From assembly GCF_035917335.1 (NCBI RefSeq), contig NZ_CP109067.1:5207001-5271000 (forward strand): DNA of 64,000 nucleotides, in the 5' to 3' direction. The stretch comes from Micromonospora sp. NBC_01813 (GTDB lineage Bacteria > Actinomycetota > Actinomycetes > Mycobacteriales > Micromonosporaceae). Position numbers and translations under genes: made by a program. The notes beneath the pieces are model-generated. The model did not search any database, had not been told where the DNA came from, and saw only the letters and a list, made by a program, of their open reading frames with translations. The number at the start of each line of letters is the position of its first letter. The stretch's first letter is position 1. This document shows, piece by piece, positions 26,817 through 36,137 of this stretch.

Positions 26817-29024
26817 GTGCGTACCGCTTTACACAGAAAAATCGCTATATTCACTGTCACCGTTGGGGTATGTGTGGTCGCCGGCTTCGCCGTGCACAGA
26901 CCGGCGAACGCGGCGGACGGAGACGCCCACGGCATCGGAGCGCGGTTCGACCTGGCCGCCGACGTGGGCGGCGACACCGTGATCGAGGCGGCCACCGTGA
27001 TCGGCAGCGCCACCGCCCCACCGACGCTCGGCAGCGACAGCGACACCGCGCTCGACATCGCCCTGCCGGGCGCCGTGGGCGTGTCGGCCGACGGAACGGT
27101 CGACGAGGTGATCGTCACCCGGCGCCCGTACTACACCACCGCCGACAGCACCGTCAGCGACGTCGCCGTCAGCATCCTCGGCGTACCGACGCTTGCGGTG
27201 ACCACCGCAACCGCGTGGACGATCTGCGGATCGTACTCATACCCGGATACCGCGACCACGGTCGACGGATTGACGGTGTTCGGCACCGCCGTCAGCCTGA
27301 CCGCCAACGGGTCGCCGGTCACGTCGAGCCGAGCGGTATCAGTGACCGGGCTGACCGACGCGCGGCTGAGCGTGAGCGTCACCCGCACCGAGACCCGGGT
27401 GTTCGGCACGCGTAGCGCGGCAGCCGCCGCCGTCACCGCGGCCTTCGAGATCACCGGCGCCGCGGCCGGCGCCCCGGTCACGATTCCGGTCGGCACGGTG
27501 GCCATCGCCGAGGCAACCTGCGAGCGACCGCCAGAGCCAGCCCGCCCGGCTGGGCCGGTGATGACCAGCATCGAACCCGCCGTCGGGCCGCAGTCCGGAG
27601 GCAATCGCTTCACCATCACCGGCGACAACTTCTTCGCGGGCTACACGTACGTCCGGTTCAACGGCCGGCTGGTCACCGACCTCACCTTCAGCCCGGACCT
27701 CACCACCCTCTACGGCACGGTCCCGATCGGCGATCCGGGCCCCGCCCGGATCTGGATCCACGCGAACGGACCCGATTTCGAACAGGAGGCCGCCTACACC
27801 TACCTGATCGACGGAAGCAAGTCGTACTTCTCCCGGCCGACCCCACCCAGCGGAGCGGCCGGCACGACCGTACGCATCACCGGTTTCGGGTTGGCCTCGG
27901 TGCTCGGCGTCACGTTCGACGGTGTCCCCGGAACGAACCTGGACGTGGCTGAGAGCGGCGACCTGGTCACGGTGCATGCGCCGCCGAGACCGTTGGGGCC
28001 GACCCAGGTGGAACTGGTGTTTCCGGGCGGCACCCGAACCGCCGGCGACTACGAGTACGCCGAACCGACGGTCACCGGCATCAATCCTGCCGTCGGGCCG
28101 AGTACCGGCTTCATCATGGTACGAATCGCCGGTCTCGGACTGTCTGCCACGACCGAGATCCGCTTCGGCGGCGTACCCGGACTCAGCTTGCACGGCGAGT
28201 GGGGGTTCGACGGGTGGGTCGTCACCGTGCCACCCGGGCCGGTCGGACCGGTCGACGTGGAGCTGATCATGCCTGGGCCGGACCTGATCGTCCCAGACGG
28301 ATTCACCTACCTCGCGGCCCAGCCGACCCCCGCCATCACCGGAGTCGATCCGGGCGGCGGCCCCGCTGGCGGCGGGACCACGGTCGTCGTCACCGGGACC
28401 GGGCTCGCCGACACGACCGAGGTCACCTTCGGCGGGGCGTCCGGCACCGACCTGGTCGTCGACCCGTCCGGCACCTCGCTCACCGTGGTCACGCCGCCCG
28501 GTGACGCGGGGCCGGTCGACGTCGTCGCGGTAACGCCCGGCGACGACGTCACCCTGGTCGACGGGTTCACCTACCGAGCCGGCGCGACGCCGCGGATCGA
28601 CTCGGTGAACCCTGGTGAGGGGTCCACCGCCGGCGGCACCACGATGACGGTCAGCGGGGCGAACTTCATCCCCGAGCAGACCCGGGTGACGATCTGCGGT
28701 CAGCTCGTCGGACCGAGCCTGGTGACGGTCAGTGGAGCCTTCAACGTGCTCACCTTCCCGACCCCCGAGTGCGACGCCGGGACGACCACGATCTCGGTCA
28801 CCACAGCGGCCGGTACCTCCAACGAGGTGACCTTCCGGTACGTCGGCGACGGACCACCAGGCGCCGAACCACCCAGTCCAGAACCATCCGACACGGAACC
28901 GCCCGGCACCGGGTTGCCGGTCACCGGACGGGCATCGGGGCAGATAGCCGTCGGAGGCGTACTGGCTGTCCTGCTCGGTGCGGCCCTGCGACTGATGGCC
29001 GGCCGTCGCAGCCAGCGGCGGTGA
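26817..29024 (+). CDS. LPxTG-type surface protein with five IPT/TIG domains
   Basis: The 735-residue protein starts at GTG 26817 after GACGAGG. It has a signal peptide, an N-terminal domain of about 200 residues I do not recognise, five IPT/TIG immunoglobulin-like domains beginning near residues 248, 335, 417, 503 and 591 (for example SIEPAVGPQSGGNRFTITG and GVDPGGGPAGGGTTVVVTG), a Pro/Glu/Thr-rich stalk, and a C-terminal sorting signal LPVTG near residue 700 followed by a hydrophobic helix and RRSQRR. It is expected to be fixed to the cell wall by a sortase, none of which lies in this window. Codon 5 is TTA (26829-26831), suggesting bldA-dependent translation. Confidence 0.88.
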   Translation: MRTALHRKIAIFTVTVGVCVVAGFAVHRPANAADGDAHGIGARFDLAADVGGDTVIEAATVIGSATAPPTLGSDSDTALDIALPGAVGVSADGTVDEVIVTRRPYYTTADSTVSDVAVSILGVPTLAVTTATAWTICGSYSYPDTATTVDGLTVFGTAVSLTANGSPVTSSRAVSVTGLTDARLSVSVTRTETRVFGTRSAAAAAVTAAFEITGAAAGAPVTIPVGTVAIAEATCERPPEPARPAGPVMTSIEPAVGPQSGGNRFTITGDNFFAGYTYVRFNGRLVTDLTFSPDLTTLYGTVPIGDPGPARIWIHANGPDFEQEAAYTYLIDGSKSYFSRPTPPSGAAGTTVRITGFGLASVLGVTFDGVPGTNLDVAESGDLVTVHAPPRPLGPTQVELVFPGGTRTAGDYEYAEPTVTGINPAVGPSTGFIMVRIAGLGLSATTEIRFGGVPGLSLHGEWGFDGWVVTVPPGPVGPVDVELIMPGPDLIVPDGFTYLAAQPTPAITGVDPGGGPAGGGTTVVVTGTGLADTTEVTFGGASGTDLVVDPSGTSLTVVTPPGDAGPVDVVAVTPGDDVTLVDGFTYRAGATPRIDSVNPGEGSTAGGTTMTVSGANFIPEQTRVTICGQLVGPSLVTVSGAFNVLTFPTPECDAGTTTISVTTAAGTSNEVTFRYVGDGPPGAEPPSPEPSDTEPPGTGLPVTGRASGQIAVGGVLAVLLGAALRLMAGRRSQRR

Positions 29025-29053
29025 CCACTGCGGCCGGCGGCCACCGGGCGACC

Positions 29054-30346
29054 TCACCGCTCGACGATGGCGGTGACTCCCTGGCCGCCGGCCGCGCAGA
29101 TCGAGATCAGCGCGCGGCCGGAGCCCTTCTCAGCGAGCAGCTTCGCGGCCGTGGCGACGATCCGGGCGCCGGTCGCGGCGAACGGGTGCCCGACGGCGAG
29201 CGACGAACCGGTCACGTTGAGCCGGTCCCGGTCGATGGCGCCGAGCGGCGCGTCCCGGTCAAGCCGGTCCCGGCAGAACTCGGGCGATTCCCAGGCCGCC
29301 AGGGTGGCCAGCACCTGTGACGCGAACGCCTCGTGGATCTCGTAGAAGTCGAAGTCCTGCAGTTTCAGGCCGGCCCGGTCGAGTAGCCGGGGCACCGCGT
29401 AGGTCGGGGCCATCAGCAGTCCCTCGTCGCCGTGCACGAAGTCGACGGCGGCCACCTCGGACATCCCCAGGTAGGCCAGCGGCGGCAGGTTGCGGGCCGC
29501 AGCCCACTGCTCACTCGCCAACAGCACGGTCGCCGCGCCGTCGGTCAGCGGCGAGGAGTTTCCGGCGGTCATGGTGGCGGAGTCGGCATCGGCACCCCGG
29601 GTACCGAAGACCGGTCGGAGCCGGGCCAGCCGCTCCAGGCTGGCGTCCGGACGCAGGTTCTGGTCGCTGGTCAGCCCGAGGTACGGGGTCATCAGGTCGT
29701 CGAAGAAGCCCCGCTCGTACGCGGCGGCCAGCCGCTGGTGCGAGGCGAGCGCCAACTCGTCCTGAGCCTGCCGCTCGACGGCCCAGCGACGCGCGGTGAT
29801 CGCCGCGTGTTCGCCCATCGACAGGCCGGTACGCGGCTCGGAGTTGCGCGGGATCTCCGGCTTGAACGCCTGGCCGGGGCGGAGCCGGCTGGCCGCTTTG
29901 ATCCGGTCACCGACCGACCGGGCCGCGCTGATCTTCAACAGGGTGCGGCGCATCTCCTCGTTGACGGCCAGCGGAGCGTCACTGGCGGAGTCGACCCCAC
30001 CGGCCACACCGACGTCGAGCTGCCCGAGGGCGATCTTGTTGGCGACCAGGATGCTGGCCTCCAGGCCGGTGCCGCAGGCCTGCCCGATGTCGTAGGCCGG
30101 GGTGTGCGGGTCGAGTGCGGAGCCGAGCACCACCTCGCGGGTGAGGTTGAAGTCGCGGGAGTGCTTGAGCACCGCGCCGGCCACCACCTCGCCGAGTCGC
30201 TCGCCGGCCAGCCCGAACCGGGCGATCAGCCCGCCCAGCGCGGCGGCCAGCATGTCCTGGTTGGTGGCGTCGGCGTAGCGACTGTTGGCTCGGGCGAACG
30301 GGATCCGGTTGCCGCCGACGATCGCGACCCGACGGATGCTCTGCAC
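29054..30346 (-). CDS. Acetyl-CoA acyltransferase (thiolase, FadA2-like)
   Basis: The 430-residue thiolase has the acylated Cys in DIGQACGTGLEASILV, the NEAFA-type motif as EIHEAFASQVLATLA, GHPFAATGARIV, and the second catalytic Cys in ALISICAAGGQG. It cleaves 3-ketoacyl-CoA or condenses acetyl-CoA units. GTG 30346 has GGAGGA upstream. It diverges from a FabG4-like reductase followed by an HtdX-like dehydratase, the order seen for fadA2-fabG4-htdX in mycobacteria. A palindrome between the two promoters probably coordinates them. Confidence 0.92.
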   Translation of the reverse strand: MQSIRRVAIVGGNRIPFARANSRYADATNQDMLAAALGGLIARFGLAGERLGEVVAGAVLKHSRDFNLTREVVLGSALDPHTPAYDIGQACGTGLEASILVANKIALGQLDVGVAGGVDSASDAPLAVNEEMRRTLLKISAARSVGDRIKAASRLRPGQAFKPEIPRNSEPRTGLSMGEHAAITARRWAVERQAQDELALASHQRLAAAYERGFFDDLMTPYLGLTSDQNLRPDASLERLARLRPVFGTRGADADSATMTAGNSSPLTDGAATVLLASEQWAAARNLPPLAYLGMSEVAAVDFVHGDEGLLMAPTYAVPRLLDRAGLKLQDFDFYEIHEAFASQVLATLAAWESPEFCRDRLDRDAPLGAIDRDRLNVTGSSLAVGHPFAATGARIVATAAKLLAEKGSGRALISICAAGGQGVTAIVER

Positions 30347-30372
30347 GATTTCCCTCCTCCGCTTGCCCATAC

Positions 30373-30388
30373 CCTACTCGCGAGTAGG
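30373..30388. promoter_or_regulatory. Palindromic operator candidate (TetR)
   Basis: CCTACTCGCGAGTAGG is a perfect 16-bp palindrome in the 50 bp between divergent thiolase and reductase starts. It overlaps TAGGCT (30385-30390), a -10 hexamer six bases before ATG 30397. A related 16-mer lies at 33515-33530, upstream of the tetR gene of this cluster (11 of 16 identical). TetR autoregulation and control of both promoters is inferred. Confidence 0.6.
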
Positions 30389-30396
30389 CTACCCCC

Positions 30397-31782
30397 ATGG
30401 GTGACAGGTACGCGAGCTTCGCGACATCGGGACCCGGCCGCACCATCGTCAAACGACTCGGCCTGCCCGATCCGCCAGCACTGCGCCGGCACACCCCCGG
30501 TGCCACGCTGACCACCGGCCCGGTACTGGTCGGTGCCGCCCCCGGCGGACGGCTGGCCGAGCCAGTCCGGCAACTCCTCGCCACCGCCGGCTGCACCACC
30601 GTGGCCCAGGACGATGCCGCTGGTCCGCCGCTGGGCGCACTGGTCTTCGACGCGACCGGGATCACCGACTCGACCGGCCTGCGGGCGCTCTACGACTTCT
30701 TCCACCCGGTGGCCCGTCGCCTCGACCGGTGCGGCCGGGTCGTCGTGCTCGGCACCGCGCCGCACGACTGCCCGACACCTCGGGCGGCCACCGCCCAACG
30801 CGCGCTGGAAGGGTTGACCCGCAGCATCGGCAAGGAGTTTGGCCGAGGCAGCACCGCACAACTCGTCTACGTCGATCCGGCGGTGGCGCCGGAAACGGAC
30901 ATGGTGGCGCCCGGCGGACCGGACAATCTGGCCGGACTGGAATCGACCCTGCGGTTCCTGCTCTCCGGCCGCTCCGCGTACGTCTCGGGGCAGGTCGTCC
31001 AGGTCGGACCGGCACCGGCCGACGCCCGACCCGCCAACTGGGACCGACCCCTGGACGGCAAGGTCGCGCTGGTCACCGGGGCGGCCCAGGGCATCGGCGC
31101 GGCGATCGCCCGGGTGCTGGCCCGCGACGGCGCGCACGTCGTCGCGCTCGACGTACCCGCCGCCGGCGACGCACTCGCCGCCGTCACCAACGACATCGGC
31201 GGTACGGCGGTGCAGCTCGACCTGACCACCCCCGACGCGCCGGGCCGGCTCGCCGACCACCTCGCCACCCGGCACGGCCGGGTCGACGTCGTGGTGCACA
31301 ACGCCGGCATCACCCGGGACCGGACCATCGCCCGGATGGACGCGCAGCGGTGGGACACCGTGCTCGACGTCAACCTGTCCAGCCAGGAGCGGATCAACGA
31401 CGTACTGCTGGATCGGGAGCTGCTGCCCGACGGCGGCCGGCTGATCGGCGTGGCGTCGATCGCCGGAATCGCCGGCAACCGGGGGCAGACCAACTACGCC
31501 ACCAGCAAGGCCGGGGTGATCGGGCTCGTCGCCGCGATGGCACCGGTGCTGGCCGGCCGAGGGGTGACGGTCAACGCGGTGGCGCCGGGCTTCATCGAGA
31601 CCCGGATGACGGCCAGGATGCCGCTGCTGCTGCGCGAGGCGGGCCGGCGGATGAACAGCATGGCCCAGGGCGGCCTACCCGTCGACGTGGCCGAGACCGT
31701 CGCCTGGTTCGCCTCGCCAGCGTCGGCCGGGGTCAGCGGCAACGTCGTACGGGTCTGTGGGCAGAGCCTGCTTGGCGCATGA
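30397..31782 (+). CDS. 3-oxoacyl reductase, long FabG4 type
   Basis: The 461-residue protein has a degenerate N-terminal Rossmann domain (about residues 1-215) and a C-terminal active short-chain dehydrogenase domain (from KVALVTGAAQGIGAA) with the catalytic Ser in VASIAGIAG and Tyr/Lys in YATSKAGV. The double-domain layout is that of mycobacterial FabG4, which reduces 3-oxoacyl-CoA with NADH. It starts without a ribosome binding site, six bases after a -10 hexamer embedded in the operator palindrome, and is followed 38 bp later by the dehydratase gene. Confidence 0.93.
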   Translation: MGDRYASFATSGPGRTIVKRLGLPDPPALRRHTPGATLTTGPVLVGAAPGGRLAEPVRQLLATAGCTTVAQDDAAGPPLGALVFDATGITDSTGLRALYDFFHPVARRLDRCGRVVVLGTAPHDCPTPRAATAQRALEGLTRSIGKEFGRGSTAQLVYVDPAVAPETDMVAPGGPDNLAGLESTLRFLLSGRSAYVSGQVVQVGPAPADARPANWDRPLDGKVALVTGAAQGIGAAIARVLARDGAHVVALDVPAAGDALAAVTNDIGGTAVQLDLTTPDAPGRLADHLATRHGRVDVVVHNAGITRDRTIARMDAQRWDTVLDVNLSSQERINDVLLDRELLPDGGRLIGVASIAGIAGNRGQTNYATSKAGVIGLVAAMAPVLAGRGVTVNAVAPGFIETRMTARMPLLLREAGRRMNSMAQGGLPVDVAETVAWFASPASAGVSGNVVRVCGQSLLGA

Positions 31783-31820
31783 GCGCGGGAACGGACGACA
31801 GCTGAGGAGCCAACCACCCG

Positions 31821-32789
31821 ATGTCCGACCAGCAGACCGACAACGATTCCGACAGCAGCGGCGGTAGCGGCGTCGACGGCGAGCCGATCGACGACCGCAC
31901 GAAGCCGATCCAGGTAGTCGAGCTGGACCACCCACCGGCCACCGGCGTCCTGCTGCGTCGGGCGGCGCTCGGCGCCCTGCCGGCCCTACCCGGCCTGGGC
32001 AGGCTCGGCGGCGGCGGCGAACGGGGCGGGGACCAGCTGCCGAGGGTCGAGTACCGGCTGGACAACCAACTGGTGAGCCGCGGTCACCTGGCCGCGTACG
32101 ACCAGGTGTGCGGGTTCCGGCTGGCCGACGAACTGCCGGCCACCTACCCACACGTGTTGGCCTTTCCGCTCGCGTTGACGCTGATGTCGGCACCGGACTT
32201 CCCCTTCCCGCTGGCCGGTCTGCTGCACGTGACGAACCGGATCACGGTGCACCGGCCGATCGACGCCGCCGAGCCGCTGAGCCTGACCGTGCACGCGGAG
32301 CAGCTGCGGGCGCATCCCCGGGGCCGACAGTTCGACCTGGTGGCCACCGCCAGCATCGACGACGAGGTGGTGTGGCGCGGGGTCTCCACGTACCTGCGCC
32401 GGGAGGGTGCCCGGCGCGGTGGCGGCACCGACCAGGTAGCCGAGCTGGCGACGACGGCCGGTCCCGGCAGGTGGCGGGTGCCGGCCTCGGTGGGTACGCG
32501 GTACGCCCAGGTTTCCGGCGATCACAACCCGATCCACACCTCTGCCCTGGGTGCCCGACTGTTCGGATTCCGGCGCCGGATCGCGCACGGCATGTGGACC
32601 AAGGCGCGATGCCTGGCCGCGTTGGCGGGTCGACTACCGGCCGCGTACACGGTGACGGTCGGGTTCAAGACGCCGATGCCGCTGCCTGCCTCGGTCTCCT
32701 TCACCGCCGACCGCCACGGCACCGGCTGGGAGTTCGCGGTACGCGACCTGCGTACCGGTCGTCCGCATCTGACCGGCGACCTCGGCTGA
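31821..32789 (+). CDS. MaoC-type 3-hydroxyacyl dehydratase (HtdX-like)
   Basis: The 322-residue protein ends in a MaoC hot-dog domain with the hydratase-2 motif YAQVSGDHNPIH (catalytic Asp and His) and GFRRRIAHGMWTKAR. The N-terminal half (FPLALTLMSAPDFPFPLAGLLHVTN; RITVHRPI) is a second, degenerate hot-dog, as in HtdX. It hydrates or dehydrates acyl-CoA next to the FabG4-like reductase. GAGGAG before ATG 31821 supports the start. The first 30 residues are acidic and low-complexity. Confidence 0.9.
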   Translation: MSDQQTDNDSDSSGGSGVDGEPIDDRTKPIQVVELDHPPATGVLLRRAALGALPALPGLGRLGGGGERGGDQLPRVEYRLDNQLVSRGHLAAYDQVCGFRLADELPATYPHVLAFPLALTLMSAPDFPFPLAGLLHVTNRITVHRPIDAAEPLSLTVHAEQLRAHPRGRQFDLVATASIDDEVVWRGVSTYLRREGARRGGGTDQVAELATTAGPGRWRVPASVGTRYAQVSGDHNPIHTSALGARLFGFRRRIAHGMWTKARCLAALAGRLPAAYTVTVGFKTPMPLPASVSFTADRHGTGWEFAVRDLRTGRPHLTGDLG

Positions 32790-32832
32790 CGCCCCCGGCC
32801 AGGCCGACCCGGCAGCTCGGTCCGGTGACCGG

Positions 32833-33486
32833 TCAGCTGGGCTGGTCGGCCGCGCGCCAGGTCTGGCCGGTCAGGAGTTGGGCGGCACCGAGCCAGGCGA
32901 CGTTCATCATCCGGGCAGCGGTGGTGTCCGGGTCGACGTCCGGATGGTCGGCCAGCCAGTCGGCGAGCGACTCGATCGCCCCGACCAGTGCGTACGCCAT
33001 CACTTCCAGGTCCACGGCGGTGACCGGCCGGCCGATCGGGCGGAAACCGTCGACGGCGCGGGCCAGCAGCCCGGCGATCGCCTGCACCATGGCGGTACGC
33101 AGGGTGGCCAGCTCGCCGGCGAAGCGCTGCTCGGCGCGGGCCTGCCGGTAGAGCACCACCCAGCCGTCGCGGTGCGCGCCGACGAACCCGAAGAAGGCCC
33201 GCAGGCCCCGCCAGAGCTGCTCGTCACCGGTCAGGTCGACGTCTGCGGCGGCGACCACCGCCTCCAGCATCCGGGCCGCTTCGCGGTGCAGACAGGCGAC
33301 GAAGAGCTGTTCCTTCGTGCCGAGGTACGCGTACAGCATGGGTTTGGAGATGCCGGCCCGCTCGGCGATCTCGTCCATGGCGGTGGCGTGGTAGCCCTGC
33401 CGGGAAAAGGTCTCGACGGCGGCGTCGAGCATCTGGCGCTCGCGAACCACCCGGGGAAGACGGCGGAAAGACCGCACGATGGACAC
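32833..33486 (-). CDS. TetR family transcriptional regulator
   Basis: The 217-residue regulator has an N-terminal TetR helix-turn-helix (TAMDEIAERAGISKPMLYAYLGTKEQLF) and a helical ligand-binding domain. The start is GTG 33486 (GTG 33477 is also possible); the frame open to 34083 is not part of the gene. It sits beside fatty-acid genes and has a candidate operator both here and at the thiolase/reductase promoter, so it probably senses an acyl-CoA, which is inference. Confidence 0.9.
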   Translation of the reverse strand: MSIVRSFRRLPRVVRERQMLDAAVETFSRQGYHATAMDEIAERAGISKPMLYAYLGTKEQLFVACLHREAARMLEAVVAAADVDLTGDEQLWRGLRAFFGFVGAHRDGWVVLYRQARAEQRFAGELATLRTAMVQAIAGLLARAVDGFRPIGRPVTAVDLEVMAYALVGAIESLADWLADHPDVDPDTTAARMMNVAWLGAAQLLTGQTWRAADQPS

Positions 33487-33514
33487 AGGTGCAGCATAGC
33501 TACCGGCACGTAAC

Positions 33515-33530
33515 CTTACGCTAGAGTAGG
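33515..33530. promoter_or_regulatory. Second operator-like 16-mer between tetR and the SCP2 gene
   Basis: CTTACGCTAGAGTAGG matches the palindrome at 30373-30388 at 11 of 16 positions, including the whole right half GAGTAGG. It lies between the divergent tetR and SCP2 starts. Confidence 0.45.
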
Positions 33531-33558
33531 TCCGACGTTCCGATCTGGAGGGCACACC

Positions 33559-34011
33559 ATGACTGAGTTCGACCCGGCCAACTTCTCGGCCGTCGACGCC
33601 AAGGGATTCAGCAAGATGGTCAAGTCGACCCCGGATTCGAAGCTCGCCGAGGTCATGCGGGGCGACCTGCGCGGGAAGGTGCTCGACGAGGTGTTCAACC
33701 GGATGCCCACCCTGTTCCGCCCGGAGAAGGCCGGCTCCACCAACGCGGTGATCCACTGGAACATCACCGGACGGCCCGACGGCGGCACCGACACGTACGA
33801 GATCGTCGTCGAGAACGGCACCTGCGTGCTGTCGCCGACTCCGCAGCGGGATCCCCGGCTGAGCCTGACACTCGGGCCGGTCGACTTCCTGAAGATCGTC
33901 TCCGGCGGCGCCAACCCGATGATGATGTTCATGACCGGCAAGTTGAAGGCAAAGGGCGACCTCGGTCTCGCCGCCCAGATCGCCAACCTGTTCGACATCC
34001 CGAAGGGCTGA
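33559..34011 (+). CDS. SCP2 sterol-binding domain protein
   Basis: The 150-residue protein is a single SCP2-like domain (VIHWNITGRPDGGTDTYEIVV; LSLTLGPVDFLKIVSGGANPMMMFMTGKLKAKGDLGLA, cited in part: FLKIVSGGANPMMMF). The fold binds lipids or acyl-CoA. GGAGGG nine bases before ATG 33559 supports the start. It diverges from tetR across the operator-like 16-mer, which suggests it belongs to the same lipid regulon. Confidence 0.9.
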   Translation: MTEFDPANFSAVDAKGFSKMVKSTPDSKLAEVMRGDLRGKVLDEVFNRMPTLFRPEKAGSTNAVIHWNITGRPDGGTDTYEIVVENGTCVLSPTPQRDPRLSLTLGPVDFLKIVSGGANPMMMFMTGKLKAKGDLGLAAQIANLFDIPKG

Positions 34012-34225
34012 CGCACCGGTCCTGACGGAGCTGACGCACCCGTCGCCGCCGGCCACCCCCAGCCTGGCCAGCGACGAAACCAACTCCGGACAGCGCGGGA
34101 CCGATCCAGAACCCGTCGCGATACGTGTTCTCCATCAGCGGGTCTTCCACCAGCGGGGCCGATTGCCCCGCTGCCGGACGTCCGCGCCCGGGTCGGTCCC
34201 GCCGCAGTTGGGGGTGCCAGCGGAG

Positions 34226-35875
34226 ATGGAACTGCCGTTCGTGATGTCCACGTTGACCCGGCGTGGGTTGCTCACACCCGGTTCACCGGTACGCACCTTC
34301 GCCCAGCTCAGCGCGTTGCGCCGGTGGGGCTTCACCCTCGCCGGCGAGCTTCGCCAGGCAGCCGCCCGCGATCCGGACCGGATCGCGCTGATCGACGACA
34401 CCGACCGACAGTTGACCTACCGCGAGCTGCTGGACAACGCCGAGCGGCTGGCAAGCTCCCTGCGTACCACTCTGGGGGTCACCGTCGGTGACCGGATCGG
34501 TCTGCTCTGCCGCAACCATCCGGACCTGATCATGACGATGGTCGCCGCCGGGCTACTCGGCGCCGACACCGTCCTGCTGCACACCGGTCTCGCCGGTCCG
34601 CAACTCGCCGCCGTCGCCGACGAGCAGCGGATCCGGGTGCTGCTGCACGACCGGGAGTTCAACGAGTCCGTCGTGGCCCTCGGTGCCGAGGTCATCCGGA
34701 TCGACGAAGCCCGGGTCGCCGACCTGCTGCACAAGGCCCCCGCCGACGCCCGGGTCGACCCACCGCAGCGCGACGGCCGCACCATCATGCTCACCTCCGG
34801 CACCACCGGGACGCCGAAAGGCGCCCGCCGCCGGACACCGGCCAGCTTCGGCCCGCTGGCCTCGATCATCGACCGGATCCCGCTACGGGCCCGCGACCGG
34901 ATCATGATCGCCGCGCCGATCTTCCACACCTGGGGGTACGCCGCCCTGCAGATCGCCTTCGCACTGCGGGCCACCATCGTGGTGCACCGCCGCTTCGAAC
35001 CGGCCGCCGCACTGGCCGCCATCGAACAGCACGGCTGCGACGCGGTGTTCGCCGTACCGGTGATGTTGCAACGTCTGCTGCACGACGTGCCGGCACCGCA
35101 GCGGCCGACCGGGCTGCGGGTCGTCGCGGTCAGCGGATCCGCGCTCGGCGGCGGGGTGGCCACCCGGTTCATGGACCGGTACGGCGACGTGCTCTACAAC
35201 CTGTACGGGTCGACCGAGGTGTCCTGGGCTGCCATCGCCACCCCCGCCGACCTGCGCCGCGCTCCCAACACCGCCGGACGCCCACCGCACGGCACCCGAC
35301 TGGTGGTGCTCGGACCCGACGGCGAGCCGGTGCCGGCGGGTCAGGTCGGGCAGATCCACGTCGGCAACGAACTGCTCTTCGAGGGCTACACCGCCGACGC
35401 GGACGGACGCGACGCCCCTGCGGCAGGGGACCGGCGGGATGGTGCTTCGGTAGCCGACCGGCTGCGCGGCGCTTCAGCGGCCGACCGGCGACCCGGGCTG
35501 ATCGGCACCGGCGATCTCGGCCACCTGGACGCCGACGGGCTGCTCTTCGTCGGCGGTCGGGCCGACGACATGATCGTCTCCGGTGGGGAGAACATCTTCC
35601 CGTCCGAGATCGCCGACCTGCTCGCGCAGTTGCCGCAGGTACGCGAGGCCACCGTGATCGGCATTCCGGATCCCGAGTACGGCCAACGACTCGCCGCGTA
35701 CCTGGTGCTGCACGCCGACGAGACGCTCGACGCCGAGGCGGCGCAGGAGTACGTCCGCCGCTACCGGGCCCGGTACGCCGTACCCCGCGACGTGATCTTC
35801 CTGCCCGCCCTGCCCCGCAACGCCACCGGCAAGATCGTCACCCGCGACCTGCCCCGTCCCCGCGGCTCCACCTGA
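34226..35875 (+). CDS. Acyl-CoA synthetase (AMP-forming)
   Basis: The product of about 549 residues is an ANL-superfamily enzyme with the P-loop MLTSGTTGTPKGARR, YGSTEVSWA, GTGDLGHLDADG and the C-terminal catalytic Lys in NATGKIVTRDL. It activates a carboxylic acid to an acyl-CoA through acyl-AMP. ATG 34226 is the most likely start; 34244 is possible and neither has a strong ribosome binding site. An insertion of about 34 residues (nt 35395-35500), rich in Asp, Arg and Ala, separates the EGYT loop from GTGDLG and is absent from most relatives I know. Substrate unknown; context suggests fatty acids. Confidence 0.9.
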   Translation: MELPFVMSTLTRRGLLTPGSPVRTFAQLSALRRWGFTLAGELRQAAARDPDRIALIDDTDRQLTYRELLDNAERLASSLRTTLGVTVGDRIGLLCRNHPDLIMTMVAAGLLGADTVLLHTGLAGPQLAAVADEQRIRVLLHDREFNESVVALGAEVIRIDEARVADLLHKAPADARVDPPQRDGRTIMLTSGTTGTPKGARRRTPASFGPLASIIDRIPLRARDRIMIAAPIFHTWGYAALQIAFALRATIVVHRRFEPAAALAAIEQHGCDAVFAVPVMLQRLLHDVPAPQRPTGLRVVAVSGSALGGGVATRFMDRYGDVLYNLYGSTEVSWAAIATPADLRRAPNTAGRPPHGTRLVVLGPDGEPVPAGQVGQIHVGNELLFEGYTADADGRDAPAAGDRRDGASVADRLRGASAADRRPGLIGTGDLGHLDADGLLFVGGRADDMIVSGGENIFPSEIADLLAQLPQVREATVIGIPDPEYGQRLAAYLVLHADETLDAEAAQEYVRRYRARYAVPRDVIFLPALPRNATGKIVTRDLPRPRGST

Positions 35876-36137
35876 CGGGCCAGTGGCCGCAGCCGGCTGG
35901 GCTACCGTTCGCGTTTCTACACCACATACCTCATGCACCGCCCATTACGTATGCCGGGTAGAAAACGCCGTGGACCCTGCGGCGTACGGGCCCGGTCCGC
36001 CCGGATAGCCCTGGTCGGAGTAGCCGGCGGTCGGCGGGAGGCGCCCAGCCCGGCCGGAATGATCCGCCGGGCGGGGTCGTTGCACATGGTCGAGCCACGC
36101 ACCCGCCCCGCACCCCCGCACCCCGCCTCTCCTCGGC

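Noticed and set aside
27339-29057. A 572-codon minus-strand frame under the TIG-domain gene
   Set aside because: It is a shadow of the repetitive surface protein gene, with Gly/Arg/Asp-biased sequence and no recognisable domain.
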